Of a stretch of 64,000 bases of DNA, positions 47,269-59,360 are shown piece after piece. The stretch's first letter is position 1; each line of letters begins with the position of its first letter. The DNA is taken from NCBI GenBank assembly GCA_012932295.1, contig JAAONU010000019.1, positions 30,543,913 to 30,607,912 on the forward strand, read 5' to 3'. Both the position numbers and the translations under genes were made by a program. Under the pieces are notes generated by a model that ran no database searches, was not told the origin of the DNA, and saw only the letters and a program-made list of their open reading frames with translations. This DNA comes from Cyclina sinensis (taxonomy: Eukaryota; Mollusca; Bivalvia; Venerida; Veneridae).

Positions 47269-47322
47269 CGGAATCTCAATCCGTCTATGCTTTGTGCCCG
47301 CTATGCGATGTAACAGCGTGCA

Positions 47323-49060
47323 TTACTTGTAAGGGAATCGAAGAAGCTCTAGAGTGAATAATTCTTCACTGACGAAGGCCTGAGTTCGATTAAACATGTG
47401 ATAGGTTAGCCAAACTGAGCATGTTCGTATGTGTCATTGGTAAGCTCCCTTTATCATACAAAAGCAAAGCACGCAGAAATATATGTATAATAAGATTATT
47501 CATTTTACGTATCGGCACCACATTTCTTTGAAGTTCAAAGACGGCAATGTTTCTTACGACTTCAGAAGTTATACCACTACAATCGAATTATTGGCACAGA
47601 CAATGAACGCATGGTAAACAGATATGTGTCAAAATGTCAAGCGATTAGTCACACCTGCATTGTTTACACAATCACCAACATCTGTGATAAGAGAATTTTC
47701 ACCAGAAACAGAGGTTTTGATTTTTTTGTTATTTTTCGATTAACCGGTAAGTGAAAATTTGTAACCTATAATCGCGGACGTTCGAACGGTTAATCGGTTA
47801 AACGGTAAACTGTTGCCATCCCTAGTAAATTCAGAAATATTCGTGATGTTATACACCGCTGCATAGTATGGTATTTGGTTTCTTCGATTTACTTATTTAT
47901 TCATTCTATGCAATCACTGTCATAAAGTAGTGTTATTTAATATCTGAAGTCCCTTTCCTTGTGATATATTATCAAAATCTATTTGGATCAGGTAACTAAT
48001 AGCTAATACATATGTTACAATTTCTTCACATCACCATTTAAAATTTTCGAAACGGATCATAAAGATTTCTATCTTTTACACCACTGCATAAACATTCCTT
48101 ACCTTTTTTATTTTTATTATAATTTATATATTTTATTATCCCCGTCTCTGGTACGATAGGGTCGGGGAACCATCCCTATTGCACCTTACAATACCTTGTT
48201 AGAGTATATGATATGCAAAACATATAATATAAATATTATATAAAGAGTACTATTTGGAAAAAAGATTAAATATTATTTGCATCTCTCTACTACTCTCAAT
48301 TCAAATCCTGAAAAATTCTTAACACAAACATTTTTAATCTTTATGAAGTTATTTTATCATCACAGAGAATTGAGTGTTGGACAGCTAACCAGTATGTTCT
48401 ATATTGTTAGTATAAAAAAGATATTTTTCATAGCAAACAGTATATTGTCCATTCATTTAACGAGTTAAAAAGTAGTTCTACTTAGAGAATAAAATGTTTT
48501 CCTTATCAATTTACCTTTCGTACAGTATTAAACCTTCTGAATTTACAAAAACAATAAAAGCAAAACCAATGTATATGCAAACATACTTTCGTTTGCCATA
48601 AACCCTATATAGTTAATACATCTTCTGATGATTACCTCTCCTATATGTATTTTGTAATGAAGTTAAGATTTACAAAAATGTTGCAGTGGCCCTATATCAC
48701 TACATACTGAAAAGAAGAAGAAAAAACAATCAACAAATATGAATGTTCTCTGTAAAAAGAAACATTACAAGTCGATAACAGTCTACTTGAAATAACATTT
48801 TTGTTTAGTTTAGCAGAAAGAAAAACACATTTACATTTATCATATACCCTGATTGTAAGAAAAAGGGGAATAAATGGGGATGTGGAAAAAAAGGAAAAAA
48901 AGGAAGAAAAAAAATATACAAAGAATTGAAAAAAAGTAGACAAAAAAGGTAAGGTACTATCCATGCATGTCTTAAATAGTGGAAGGGTCTAAAAGGGGAT
49001 GGTGGAAGTCTGTTCTTGTAAAATATAAATAAACTAAAAATTCTTTGGTTTTTGACAATA
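47323..49060. other. Intergenic; possible solo hAT-like end near 47820
   Basis: ACTGTTGCCATCCCTAG at about 47811-47827 resembles hAT-type terminal repeats, and GGTTAATCGGTTAAACGG just before it could be sub-terminal repeats. No matching left end was seen. The rest is AT-rich with no gene recognised; 48692-48964 is a low-complexity minus ORF. Confidence 0.3.
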
Positions 49061-49173
49061 ACACTGGAGGTTTGTTTTGAAATACCAAAACTAAATTTAA
49101 ATTACCAGCTCTCAGCTAAGGTCAAATTGATATATTTATCCTATAATTTTTCAAAAAGCTCAAATTTAAATGT

Positions 49174-50368
49174 TCATTTGGAAGTATATTTTTCGATCTT
49201 GTAACTGGCACATAATTGGTGTTTAAAATTTGCTAAACTAGGCCTTGTTTGCTTCATTTTGTTATAATATATATAGAATTTAGCATTTAAAATTATTAGA
49301 TTTAAAGCATTATCTAAGTTCGTATTACCAAATAAGATATCCGAAAGACTCCAGTTTTTAAAGTTTAAGTTGCATTTGTCCTTAATATATGATTGTAACT
49401 GTGTCCAAAATTGTGTTATAATCTCACATTCAAAGAATAAATGAGTTAAAGTTTCTTGTTCACCTTGACAAAAGGTGCACATATCATCATTTATAATCTT
49501 CATTTTCTTAAGTAAATAGTTGGTTGCAAGAATTCTATGATTAATTCTGTATTGAAACCATATTAATTTTGGATCTTTTGTATATTTATATATAATATCA
49601 TATATTGAATTATGATGGAAGAAGTTTGGTTCAGTTTTATCTGCTATTTCATTTGTCCATCTTTGTAATGAATTTGGGTACTGTCCTGCTGGTTGCATAG
49701 CCTTATAGATAGAGCGACGTCCTTTTTAATCTTTATTGATTATTGATAACACATGGGATTGGTAAATGATATTTTTGTGCTTTTGCTAAGTCTTGAATGT
49801 TTAGTTTTAATAAGTATGATTTTGCTGCTGTGATAATACTCCTATATTCTAGAAAATTGCTTCTCACTTCATATATTGTAGAAAATTCATTATAAGTATA
49901 AAAATTTCCGTCTTGTTTAACTAAGTCTCCCAAAAATAATATTCCACCTCTAATCCATCTATTTAGATGAATGCTCGAATTTCCAACTTTAATTTCAGGG
50001 TTATCCCATAAATTTATAGAGTAATAATGGTTTGTATATTTTGGCTTTAAATTCAATGACAAAGAAAGATAACTCTGTAGAACATCTTTCCAAAAAGGAT
50101 TAATACCTAAACGTAATTTTCTTTTTACGAAATTTATTCCATAATTCCCTATTTCATAAATATAAGGACAAGTACATTCAACCATTTGAGAATATTTATT
50201 ATTAGTAAGTATAAGTCTCCTGACCCATGTTACCTTTAAACTATTTATAAAACATTTAAAGTCAATCATTTTTAAACCCCCAAACTTATATTCTTGAGTA
50301 ATTATATTCCTCTTAACTTTGTCTCTACCTTCATTCCAGAGAAATTTGAAAAAAATATTTTGTAACAA
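49174..50368 (-). pseudogene. LINE ORF2 C-terminal region
   Basis: The upstream part (50368-49733) contains FFKFLWNEGRDKVKRNIITQ and GGLKMIDFKCFINSLKVTWV, typical of the region after RT in L1-like ORF2. The last part (49698-49174) has WFQYRINHRILATNYLLKK followed by CTFCQ...HLFFEC, a zinc-knuckle-like C-x2-C-x-H-x-C cluster. A stop and frameshift separate the two pieces near 49700-49733. Confidence 0.8.
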
Positions 50369-50589
50369 ATTTATTTTTTTCTGTAGGTGGGTTTGGTATA
50401 CTCAAAATTAGGTGATTTAGTTTGGCAAGGGCCAAGGATTTAATAACTACAAGTTTTCCAATAGGCGAGATAACTCTTTTAGACCAGTTAGCAAAAAGCT
50501 ATTCTATTTCTTCAATTTTTGCGTCATAATTGAGATTTACTAATTCATTCAAACTTGTAGAAAATTTCACTCCTAAAAGAGTAAATGTC

Positions 50590-51860
50590 TCATTATTCTA
50601 ATCAAGATTGTACTCTGGACACATAACAGTGTTACTGTTTTTAGATGAACCAAACCAAACTACCTTTGTTTTATCATTATTTATTACAAGGCCTGAAATA
50701 TTAGCATAAAATTTTAAAATTATCATAGTGTTTTTAAGAGATTTTTCTGTGCCATCTAAAAATAAGCTTGTGTCATCCGCATATTGCGAAATTTTATACT
50801 CTATACCATAAATTGTGATACCTTTTATATCATGATTGCTTCTAGTCAAGATTGAGAGAATCTCAGCGCATAGAATGAACAAATAAGGTGACAGGACATC
50901 CCCTTGACGGCAGCCTCTTTGAAGTTTAAACCACTCGGACATATGTCAATTAACAATAACACATGACTCAACATGTGTATAAAAATGCTTAACCCATCTC
51001 CTAATTGAAGGTCCAAAATTAAAAAACTTCAAAACTTTAAACATAAAATCCCACGACACAGAATCGAAAGCCGCCGCAAAATTTATTAAAAGTAAAAGTC
51101 CTGGGATATTATTCTTCTCAGTATAAAACAACAGATTGTATGATAATCTTATATTGGATGCCATAAGTCTTCCTGGTATAAAACCTGTCTGGTCATCATT
51201 AATGATATGTATCAAATTATTCTTTATGCGAAAGGCTATAGAGGAAGATGCTATTTTGTAGGCAACATTCAATAATGAAATTGGGATCCAATTCTTTAAG
51301 TACAGCTTATATTTGTCTCCCTTTGGGATACAAGTTATGACCCCCTGTTATTGGTTTATTGACTGTTCTCCTACAGAATATGCAAAATTCATTGACCTAA
51401 CTAGAAAAACACCTATATCTTTCCAGAAAAAAATTAAAAATTCACCCGTAAAACCGTCATTTCCTGGACTTGTATTATTGGACATTCGCTTTAACGCATT
51501 TAACATTTCTTTATAAGTCAGTTCTCCCTCAATGGACTGCTGGATGTTAACAGGTAGTCTAGGAGTGTCAATTCCTGCAAAAATATTTTCAAATAAAACA
51601 TCCTCTGTTTCTTTTCTTTGATAAAGGTTCTCATAATGTTGTTTTGTTTCTGCAAGAATCTTATTTGGTGATTTCAGTATATGGCAACTTTTAGATATAA
51701 GTAAGTTCATTAGTTTCGATACATAGTTCCTATTTTCTAAATTACAAAAATATCTTGAAGGTTTTTCACCTTCCTGTATCCATTTTGCCTTTGATCTTAT
51801 AAAAACCCTTCCATTTTTTTTCTTAAGGTCAGGAGTTCAGCTTTTTTTCCTCCAACCTTA
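50590..51860 (-). pseudogene. LINE reverse transcriptase, frameshifted, motif A mutated
   Basis: In order on the minus strand: a GEKPSRYFCNLENRN-like block in a shifted frame, ETKQHYENLYQRKE, NTSPGNDGFTGEF, WIPISLLNVAYKIASSSIA and DDQTGFIPGRLMASNIRLSY. Motif A is LLLINFAAAFDSVSW. Then come LQRGCRQGDVLSPYLF and motif C YADDTSLF. The usual motif A is IDF-KAFDSV, so the first catalytic Asp is Asn here. Motif C is intact. At least three frame breaks make it non-functional. Confidence 0.88.
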
Positions 51861-51969
51861 TATAATTAGTATTTTGTCCCTTTTCAATATTCTCTATTTC
51901 TTTTAAAAGTGTATTTTCTTTGTTAACTTCTATTTTTTTCTTATAAGAAGCATAACTTATTGTAGTCCC

Positions 51970-52708
51970 TTTTCTATATATACTTCATCTTTGAGTAAAG
52001 AATTATTAAATTTCCAGTATGACCTTCCCTTTTGAAATTTTCCAAAATCTAATGAAATCGTTATCAGAGAGTGGTCAGAACGATAGCCGGGTAAAATCTT
52101 TGAACTGTCTAGATCAGTATATAAGTTATCTGAAATTAAAAAGAAATCTAGCCGAGCTTTTTTAATAGGATTGCGTTTAAACCATGTATATTCCCTTTTT
52201 TCAATACTGTTCTCTCCCAGCAGTCCATCAAGTTGAATTCAGACATTAAGGTTAATACTTTATCTCTAGCATTTGGATTATTCAAGTGCAAGTAATTGTA
52301 ACAGTCCATATCCTGGTTGAGAATTAAATTAAAATCTCCTGCTAAAATAAACAAAGAGTTATCCCTATTTGGACCGTATATATTTACAAGAATTATATTT
52401 TTTCCAAATATATTGCAATTAAGAATAAGCAAATTACCTTCTTCATCTTTATCTATACTATTTACCTTACCGTCAAAATTGTTGTTTATAAATGTAGCTA
52501 CCCCTCTAGATTGACTTGAAAAATTTGAAAAATATGTCTCATATCCCCAAATAGAACGTATATATTGTTCTTCCTTATTTGTAAAATGTGTATTGTGCAA
52601 CATACAAATTGAATATTTTTTACTCTTCAGAAAGTTAATAACATCTTTTCTTTTCGCCCTGTCACCAAGTCCTTGAACATTCATACTAACTACGGTAACT
52701 TTATTCAT
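51970..52708 (-). pseudogene. LINE AP-type endonuclease, frameshifted, catalytic Glu lost
   Basis: It begins MNKVTVVSMNVQGLGDRAKR, then ICMLHNTHF where QETH is expected, so the metal-binding Glu is Asn. GVATFINNNFDGKV, VNIYGPNRDN and AGDFNLILN follow. A frameshift occurs near 52195, after which KREYTWFKRNPIKKARLDF and GYRSDHSLITISL carry the final Asp-His catalytic pair. It is the N-terminal domain of ORF2; in a live element this domain nicks target DNA for target-primed reverse transcription. Confidence 0.88.
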
Positions 52709-53369
52709 CAGTGTTATTATTTAAAGACATTACTATTGTTTGCAATAAGAAAAACTTGGGAATGTGTTTAAGTAACCTGTATAACCGTTTTCAACCTCCA
52801 TGCCCTATTTTTAAAGACTATTTTACTAAAACATTTCAACAAACCACCTAGTAGACCCAATCTCAGCTTTTTTCCTAGAAAACTTATGTCCAGCTTCAAT
52901 GAGCCTAGCGTATGAAGTTGGAGAAACCAAAAATTTTCAAAATGACTAATAACTGTATAATATTACATGTATGTCTAAATTTAAACTAAATTGTTTCGGT
53001 TTCATGTAAATCTCAATAAAATTATTCTATCAACCATTTAATAAAAACTTACATGTGATATTATTTGACAAGATTGTTTTCTATAACGGGTTTAGTCAGA
53101 ATATTAATACAGCTACGTATACTTTCATTATTTTTTACTTTCATCTTTATTTATATCTTAAACAAAGCAAAAAAAAAAACATAGCAAAACCGATTCTTGG
53201 ACCAGAGTTTACAGTGAACATATATCTATAGAACACATACTTTATTATCAGTAAAAGGTCCCACTATGGACCTCAGATACTTCAAACAAAATGGAACTAA
53301 TCACTCTCTTAAACATCATATAAATGTCTGCATTATCTAGTTTCAGCTTTTAATTAGTCCTAAAAAGTC

Positions 53370-53590
53370 CATCAACCAGTTTAAAATTCCTTACCTTGTT
53401 TAATAACATATAGTTATCATAGTCTAATTCTGTATTTAGAACTAGATTGAAATCACCACAATAGATACATGTATCATTCCAAACTTTATTTATTCATTAA
53501 CAACTATGTTCGCAAAAAATGGATTATCAGCATTCGGTCCATATCTACTTCGCGGGGTCATATTAATAATATAAGTATGTTGGTATGTGT
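53370..53590 (-). pseudogene. Fragment of a related LINE endonuclease
   Basis: The minus strand encodes YGPNADNPFF, then CGDFNLVLNTELDYDNYMLL, matching VNIYGPNRDNSLF and AGDFNLILNQDMDCYNYLHL of the adjacent LINE. It sits about 0.7 kb upstream of the larger copy, with interruptions. The overlapping plus ORF 53469-53768 is not a gene. Confidence 0.75.
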
Positions 53591-53710
53591 TGTTTGTCAT
53601 TTATGTCTCGTTTTTGTTTCCCGTAGTTCATGGTTCATGTTCCGTCATGTCCATTTTGTCTGTGCATTTATATGTAGTGAAGTCCTATATTTCTGCCCCT
53701 TTTTCAAGAA

Positions 53711-53746
53711 TCATTCATTCATTCTTTCATTCATTTATTCATGCAT
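53711..53746. repeat. (ATTC)n microsatellite
   Basis: Imperfect TCATTCATTCATTC run. 53750-54460 on its right shows no recognisable feature. Confidence 0.85.
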
Positions 53747-54464
53747 GTATGTATTAACCACTTTCTAACATATATTAACCTACCACTGGCACTGGCCTCA
53801 ATCTATAATTTCTATTTCCGGATGAACTAACAACACACATGCGCACTGAGATAGAAGAGATTTTCATGACGCGAGATAGTTTTTCTTCTCACCAATAACT
53901 ATTTTCTGAGTAACGCAATTCTGTATTTTACAGACTATCCTTTTCCCCGTGTCCAGAACTCGTATGAGCGGCACTTAACAAACTGTGAACTGTGACATAT
54001 ATTTATTAAAGTAAAACTTTTTGTATTTAAAGAAAATTCGACTACTATATAATTTCTTCCAGAAAAAGGCCCTGAACGTGGACATATTTTCCTAATTATT
54101 ATTTAAATAGTAACTACACCCTCTTAAAAGTTTGAATAATTTCTATTCCACTGTGTGAAATGCCTTTAGTATGCTCGATGTAACATGCAAGTCTTGTAAA
54201 TAATAAATGTTTGCATCTCGTTCTTTCAGAAACTGAAAAAATATTTGCTTTTTATACATCATGCAAGCCTCTACAATTATACGAGATGTTGAACGTGTAT
54301 GAAGAATGACGTTACAATCCTTAGGAAACCTTTGTAGCACGAGGTGTGGAATTACGTTTAATGCAAAGCCGTTGTGTTGTTGTGCGCGACGCCGACGGTT
54401 GACTTAAATATACTGATTATTTCTGAAACAGGAATTTGCCTGTGATCTTTTTTCCTTGTATGGT

Positions 54465-56027
54465 TTCCTTTTAAATTGTACAAAAATGGAATTCCATGCA
54501 GAAATCTTGTTACCATGGCAACTGAAAGGACAAAAACATCGTCTTGTCTGAAACATCAAGGCCTAGAGCTGAGTGAGATATTTGGTTTGAAGTGTTCTCT
54601 AGTAGACCTCTACCAAAATCTTATGAACCATGGCTCAGATGTCAGAATAAGCCCAGCCCCAGGGTCACTTCATTTTACATAGACTTTTAATACATGTAAT
54701 TGATATTTCAAATATTTTAATTATTTCAAAAGCCTCTGGTCTAAAACCACAAGGCATTGAGCGTAGATATTTTTATTGTGGTATCATCTAGTTAACCTCT
54801 ACAAAAGTTATATAAATCATGGCTCCGGGATCAGAAGTGGCCCCATCCCTGGGATCACTTTATTTTGCAGAGACTTTTATAGGAAATTCTTTCAAAATCT
54901 TCTTGTCTGAAACCACAAGGATTAGAGCTTAGACGTTTGGTTTGTTATCATATAAACCATGGCTCCGGAACCAGAAATGGACCCACCCTTGGGGTCTCTT
55001 CATTTTACATAGACCTTTATAGGAATATCTTTCAAAACTTCCTTGTCTTAAACCACAAGGCCTACGGCTTAGATATTAGGTTTGCAGTATCTTCCAGTCG
55101 GCCTATACCAAAATGATGTAAATCATGGCTCCAGGGTCAGAATTGGCCCCTCCAAAGGGGTCACCTCATTTTGTATAGACTTTTAAAGGAAAAAGTTTCA
55201 AAGTTTTCTCTTAAACCAATAGGCGAATTGCAGTAAAACTACATACGAATGATCTTGAGTTGGTTCCCTTTCAAAATAATATTTAAAAGATGGAATTCTG
55301 TGTAGACCTCTGGTTACAATGACAACTGAAAGGAAAAACTTTCTTATTCTCACAAATTCCTACCCCGATTCAAAAATAATTTGGTACCTATGTTCCTTGT
55401 GTGAACCTTAATATAAATTCTGAAATCTAATTCAATCCGTGAAAAACATGGCCGCCTGGAGGAGAGGCTTATTTTGTCTGTATGGGAAATTTTAAAAATC
55501 TCCTTTTTAGATACTGTAAGTCCAATTTGAAAATAATTTGGCATAAATGTACCTTAAGTGACCCCTATAAAATTATGAAATTTATTGCGATCCGTAAAAA
55601 ACATTGCTGCCAGGGGCGGATCTTGTTTTTTTCCTTTATGTATTTATGGGACAACTTTGAAAGGTTTGCCATAACCCCGCCAAACTTTGTTTGCTAGGGT
55701 ATACAGGAAGCATCTTACGGTCGGTAGGTTGGTCAGTTTGTCGGTTTGTTGAAGAAATCTTGTGATTTGAACTGCCTCAACATTTCTACTACTATCGATT
55801 TGAAATTTGTTCACCAGTAAGTGTAGATGTGCGTGATTTGTGCCCGCTTTGTGGTTTTACAGCCCGTCATAGCAATATCATGTGATGATATCTACCTCCA
55901 CATTTCTAGGGCTATCGATTTGTGCGTGTTCACCAATAAGTGAAAATGTACATGACGGACTTACATCACCCCCGCCCTTAGGCAAAAAGCCAGGTGTGCG
56001 ACTCAGGACCATTTAGTCCTCTTGTTT
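54465..56027 (+). mobile_element. Old HINE lacking a clear head
   Basis: Diverged 165-bp core units (CATCAAGGCCTAGAGCTGAG, GGCCCCATCCCTGGGATCAC) to about 55240, then a different 3' segment (TTTGCTAGGGTATACAGG, ATTTCTAGGGCTATCGATTTG). The tail is GTGTGCGACTCAGGACCATTTAGTCCTCTTGT. The terminal hairpin is GGAC-CATTTA-GTCC, another sequence variant that still pairs. ORFs inside are repeat translations. Confidence 0.65.
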
Positions 56028-57106
56028 AACTAATAAACGCTTCCTGTTTTTGAATTATTACGATTTTTCTCTGGTGAAATGTTGTTAAAATACAATAGCA
56101 TTGTCATATCAATGAGATATTCATGATACATCTTCTTTGTATGAAACTAAATACTGAAAAAATAATAGTATCGTTTCTTTTGTAGGTGAGTATTTATAAT
56201 ACTCGGAGGTTTTCGAGGTATTTCGTGAAAAGATGTGCAGAAAGATTGTTATATCAGAAAAAAACTGAATGCCCTTGATATGAATGTGAATGTAAAGTTT
56301 CTCATAGAAATTTTAAAGACCCTTATGAATTATACAAGGCAGTTCGTCTCGAGAGAACGCGGACACTCTTATTAAGAGTTGAGCTTTGTTCAGATATAAA
56401 TCAGATTCAGAGGAAAGACAAAGTTTTATTTTTCTATGAAAACAATGAAAAGCAGTAATTCTCGAAATCTGGTCGCAAACCCTTCGGAAAGAGACAAAAC
56501 AGCTATGAAAATCTAATAATGAAACACACTTTTCAGAGAATGTGTTTTACGAACATATACGTATGATAAAATGTTTGCTCTTCGACAAAAAATCAATATT
56601 CTATTTGTATTTTGTTAACTTTTCATTTAACAGTGTGTGTTCATAAGTTCTATATTTTTGTGAGGCTGGAAAGGGACGCTTCCTGATCCTTTCAATGTCT
56701 ACAACGGGGAAAATAAATGGAGGTTTTCCCCTCAGGGGGCCTCGAATAAAAAATCTCTATTCTATTTTTAAGATAACTTAGTTGAAAATAATCTGAAGAG
56801 GAAAACAGCTTTAATTTCGATCTGTTACACTGTAATTTTAGAATCGATGAAGTTTATTCAAACGATGTTAAATTGTAGGAATAATCCCTTTTCAAAGTTC
56901 GAATCTTATCAAATATTTAAAGGCTCATTAGAACTTCAACTTCAACTTATTACTGCCAAAAGTCGATACTGACTATACTAGGCAGGCGCGTGTCAGGAAC
57001 ATTAAAATTATAAAAGATAATAACAAATAAAACAAGATTTTACTAAAGATCTTACTTATCATTTATTTTGAATGTTTAAAATCTATAAAATCTATCAGTC
57101 CACTGA
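56028..57106. other. Intergenic, no feature recognised
   Basis: AT-rich sequence without long ORFs, repeats or terminal structures that I can identify. Confidence 0.4.
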
Positions 57107-57306
57107 TTAAAGCTGGCACAGTTGGGGTAGCCCTGTCTCGGTCGGTAATTCATTCCAGAGTCGTATAGTCCCTGGGAAGAATGAGTTCATGTGATTTTGT
57201 GTTTTTGATTGCGGGATGAGGAATTTGTTGTTTCTTGCGTTTGTAAGGTGATTGTAATCGACATTGACTTGTTTGTTTTTCAATTTGTGTAGAGGAAGAG
57301 AACTGT
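57107..57306 (-). pseudogene. 3' end of a CR1/Jockey-like LINE ORF
   Basis: The minus-strand frame reads VDYNHLTNARNNKFLIPQSK, TQNHMNSFFPGTIRLWNELP, then TETGLPQLCQL and a stop at 57107-57109. The R-x2-KF-IP...NSFFP-TIRLWNELP signature is the usual C-terminus of CR1/Jockey-type LINE reverse transcriptases. It is 5'-truncated at about 57306. 57310-57770 shows nothing. Confidence 0.8.
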
Positions 57307-57775
57307 TTAAATTTTATATGTAATTATAAGTGTAGAAAATACAACAGTGGCGTTATTCTTATATAAGAAAAAAAAGATCTGGAAAACCTACGAGTGGAGA
57401 GACAATGTATCTTTAACTAAGATGAAAAATGGTACCACCTTCTTGTATCATCTTCTTAACAAGGAACTTAGAACAAAGTATTCTTGTATATGATGGAACA
57501 GGATTGATTCAAGCTTTATTGTGAAGCAGTAAAATAATCTCGGAAAATTTATCATTTATTTTCAGCGATGAAAATAAGATATAAAGATATTAAATGTAGA
57601 CAGATTATTTAATACACCACTCTATAATCCATTTTACCTATTTTACCATGTCTAATAATGTACTCTTTCCTTTCATGTGAAATATTCATCGCTGTGATAG
57701 GTATGTTTAAGCCTATATTATACTTTACTATAAACATTGTTTATATGTATAATGTCAATGGAATTTTTGCTTGAC

Positions 57776-58268
57776 TCAAAATAATGTGTAAAGATTTATA
57801 GTGGGATCAGCATACAGTTTGCCAGTTAAAATAATGTGTAAAGATTTATAGTGGGATCAGCGTACAGTTTGCCAGTTCAGATAACGTGTAAAGATTTATA
57901 GTGGAATCAGCGTACAGTTTGCCAGTTAAAATAACGTGTAAATATTTATAGTGGGGTCTGCATACAGTTTGCCAGTTAAAATAACTTGTAAAGATTTATA
58001 GTGGGATCAGCATACAGTTTGCCAGTTCAAATAACGTGTAAAGATTTATAGTGGGATCAGCATAAAGTTTGCCGGTTCAAGTTACGTGTAAAGATTTATA
58101 GAGGGATCAGCATTCAGTTTGCCAGTTCAAATAACGTGTAAAGATTTATAGTGGGGTCAGCGTACAGTTTGCCAGTTAAAATAACGTGTAAAGATTTATA
58201 GTGGGGTCAGCATACAGTTTTCCAGTTAAAATAACTTGTAAATATTTATAGTGGGATCAGCATACAGT
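57776..58268 (+). repeat. 50-bp minisatellite, left part
   Basis: The unit ATAATGTGTAAAGATTTATAGTGGGATCAGC, then ATACAGTTTGCCAGTTAAA has a 50-bp period (57781 and 57831). About ten copies occur before the LINE insertion, and the array resumes at 59207. Confidence 0.9.
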
Positions 58269-59206
58269 TTAGTTTAAACATATTTATTCCCATTTTTCAC
58301 ATTTACAAAAGCAAACGATACATATACGTTGTATTTAAGGAAAGGATATGAACGAAAGACAATTAAAGTCTTATAGAATTCATCTCCTTGGGCGGACGAT
58401 TCTCACAAAAAACAAAGCTTACAATAAAAGAAAAAATGAAAGGGAATACCATTAGAGAAAAACAAGTAATATAATATAACATATTATACATGTATATATA
58501 CATATTGATATATGCATGCGAGCGTGCGTGTGCGTGTGTGTATGTGTGTTTAAAAGAGAGAAAGAGAAAGAGAGAGAGGGGGAGAGAAAGTTGTTTTAAT
58601 TAAGCTTTAGGGCAAATGTTTACTTAAGGAAAATATCCTGAATCAACGTAGTCTGGTTACTTTATACGTTAGAGTACAGTTTAAAGAAATCTCTTGGTGT
58701 CTGATATATAGGTGTGAACATGACTGAAGATTGTGACATTGTCTTGATATGAGAGATTTGGGTCACCAAATAAGACAAGTTCTAAGTTTATGATGTAATA
58801 CTGGAGGTTATTGAGAAGTTTATTACGCCAAACACTATGGAGACTGCATTCAAAGAAGTAGTGGAAGCTAGACTCGATATAGCCATAGTGGCACAGTGGT
58901 GATGGAGAAATGTTTTTCAGAAATAAATGGTGATTAAGTGCACTACACTTGGTGCGAAGACGTGTGTGTAGCACTTGGAGCTTTCTAGTTCCCGTATAAT
59001 AATATTTCGGTATGTGCCTTTTATTTACATCGAGGTAAGTTTTAAATGTACTTAGTGTTGTGGAGTTACGGACATGGGACGGAATAAGATTCCAGTCACG
59101 TACAACTGAGGGTAGAAAGGAGTTAAAATAAAGCGTAGTTCTTGCTCTAACTCCATGAATAACATCATTGCTTCTTAAGTTGTAATTCAAATTAGTTTGT
59201 TGAGTT
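58269..59206 (-). mobile_element. 5'-truncated LINE inserted in the 50-bp minisatellite
   Basis: The minus ORF 58681-59190 (169 codons) starts MNYNLRSNDVIHGVRARTTL, then FNSFLPSVVRDWNLIPSHVR, KYYYTGTRKLQVLHTRLRTK and CHYGYIESSFHYFFECSLH. This is the C-terminal tail of a LINE reverse transcriptase with a degenerate Cys/His cluster. About 410 bp of 3' UTR follows down to 58269, including an AG-rich tract (58549-58590). The array is cut at CATACAGTTT and resumes with AGTTCAAATAACGTG, so insertion came after array formation. Confidence 0.8.
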
Positions 59207-59360
59207 CAAATAACGTGTAAAGATTTATAGTGGGATCAGCAAAAAGTTTGCCGGTTCAAGTAACGTGTAAAGATTTATAGTGGGAATAGCATACAGTTTT
59301 CCAGTTCAAATAATGTGTAAAGATTTATAGTGGGATCAACATAAAGTTTGACAGTTCAAA
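59207..59360 (+). repeat. 50-bp minisatellite, right part
   Basis: About three further units (AACGTGTAAAGATTTATAGT) continue the array interrupted by the LINE. Confidence 0.85.

Larger units (their letters stand above)
45181..47322. mobile_element. 2.1-kb TIR element with internal minisatellite
   Basis: 61-bp terminal inverted repeats: 45181-45241 and 47262-47322 (reverse complement) both read TG-C-CGCTGTTACA-CGCATAGC.., then AGATTCCGTTTATGC, with about 10% mismatch. Similarity extends a few bases outward (TACA-GTA). The interior has short ORFs with no recognisable transposase (for example 45545-45808 minus), a G16 run, a smaller MITE and a 40-bp minisatellite. It is a non-autonomous DNA element or a foldback unit of unknown superfamily. 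Confidence 0.75.
49100..52720 (-). mobile_element. L1-like LINE (ORF2 region), decayed
   Basis: On the minus strand the order is endonuclease (52708 down to about 51970), RT (about 51850-50590), a C-terminal region (50368-49733) and a CCHC-like cluster (49698-49174). ORF2 of the L1-like superfamily has this order. Several frameshifts and stops separate the parts. No ORF1 was found upstream of 52708. No poly(A) tail or target-site duplication was identified, so the outer ends are approximate. Confidence 0.85.

Noticed and set aside
48100..48200. Possible hairpin or MITE around CCCCGTCTCTGGTACGATAGG
   Set aside because: The stem is short and imperfect, and no partner copy was seen.
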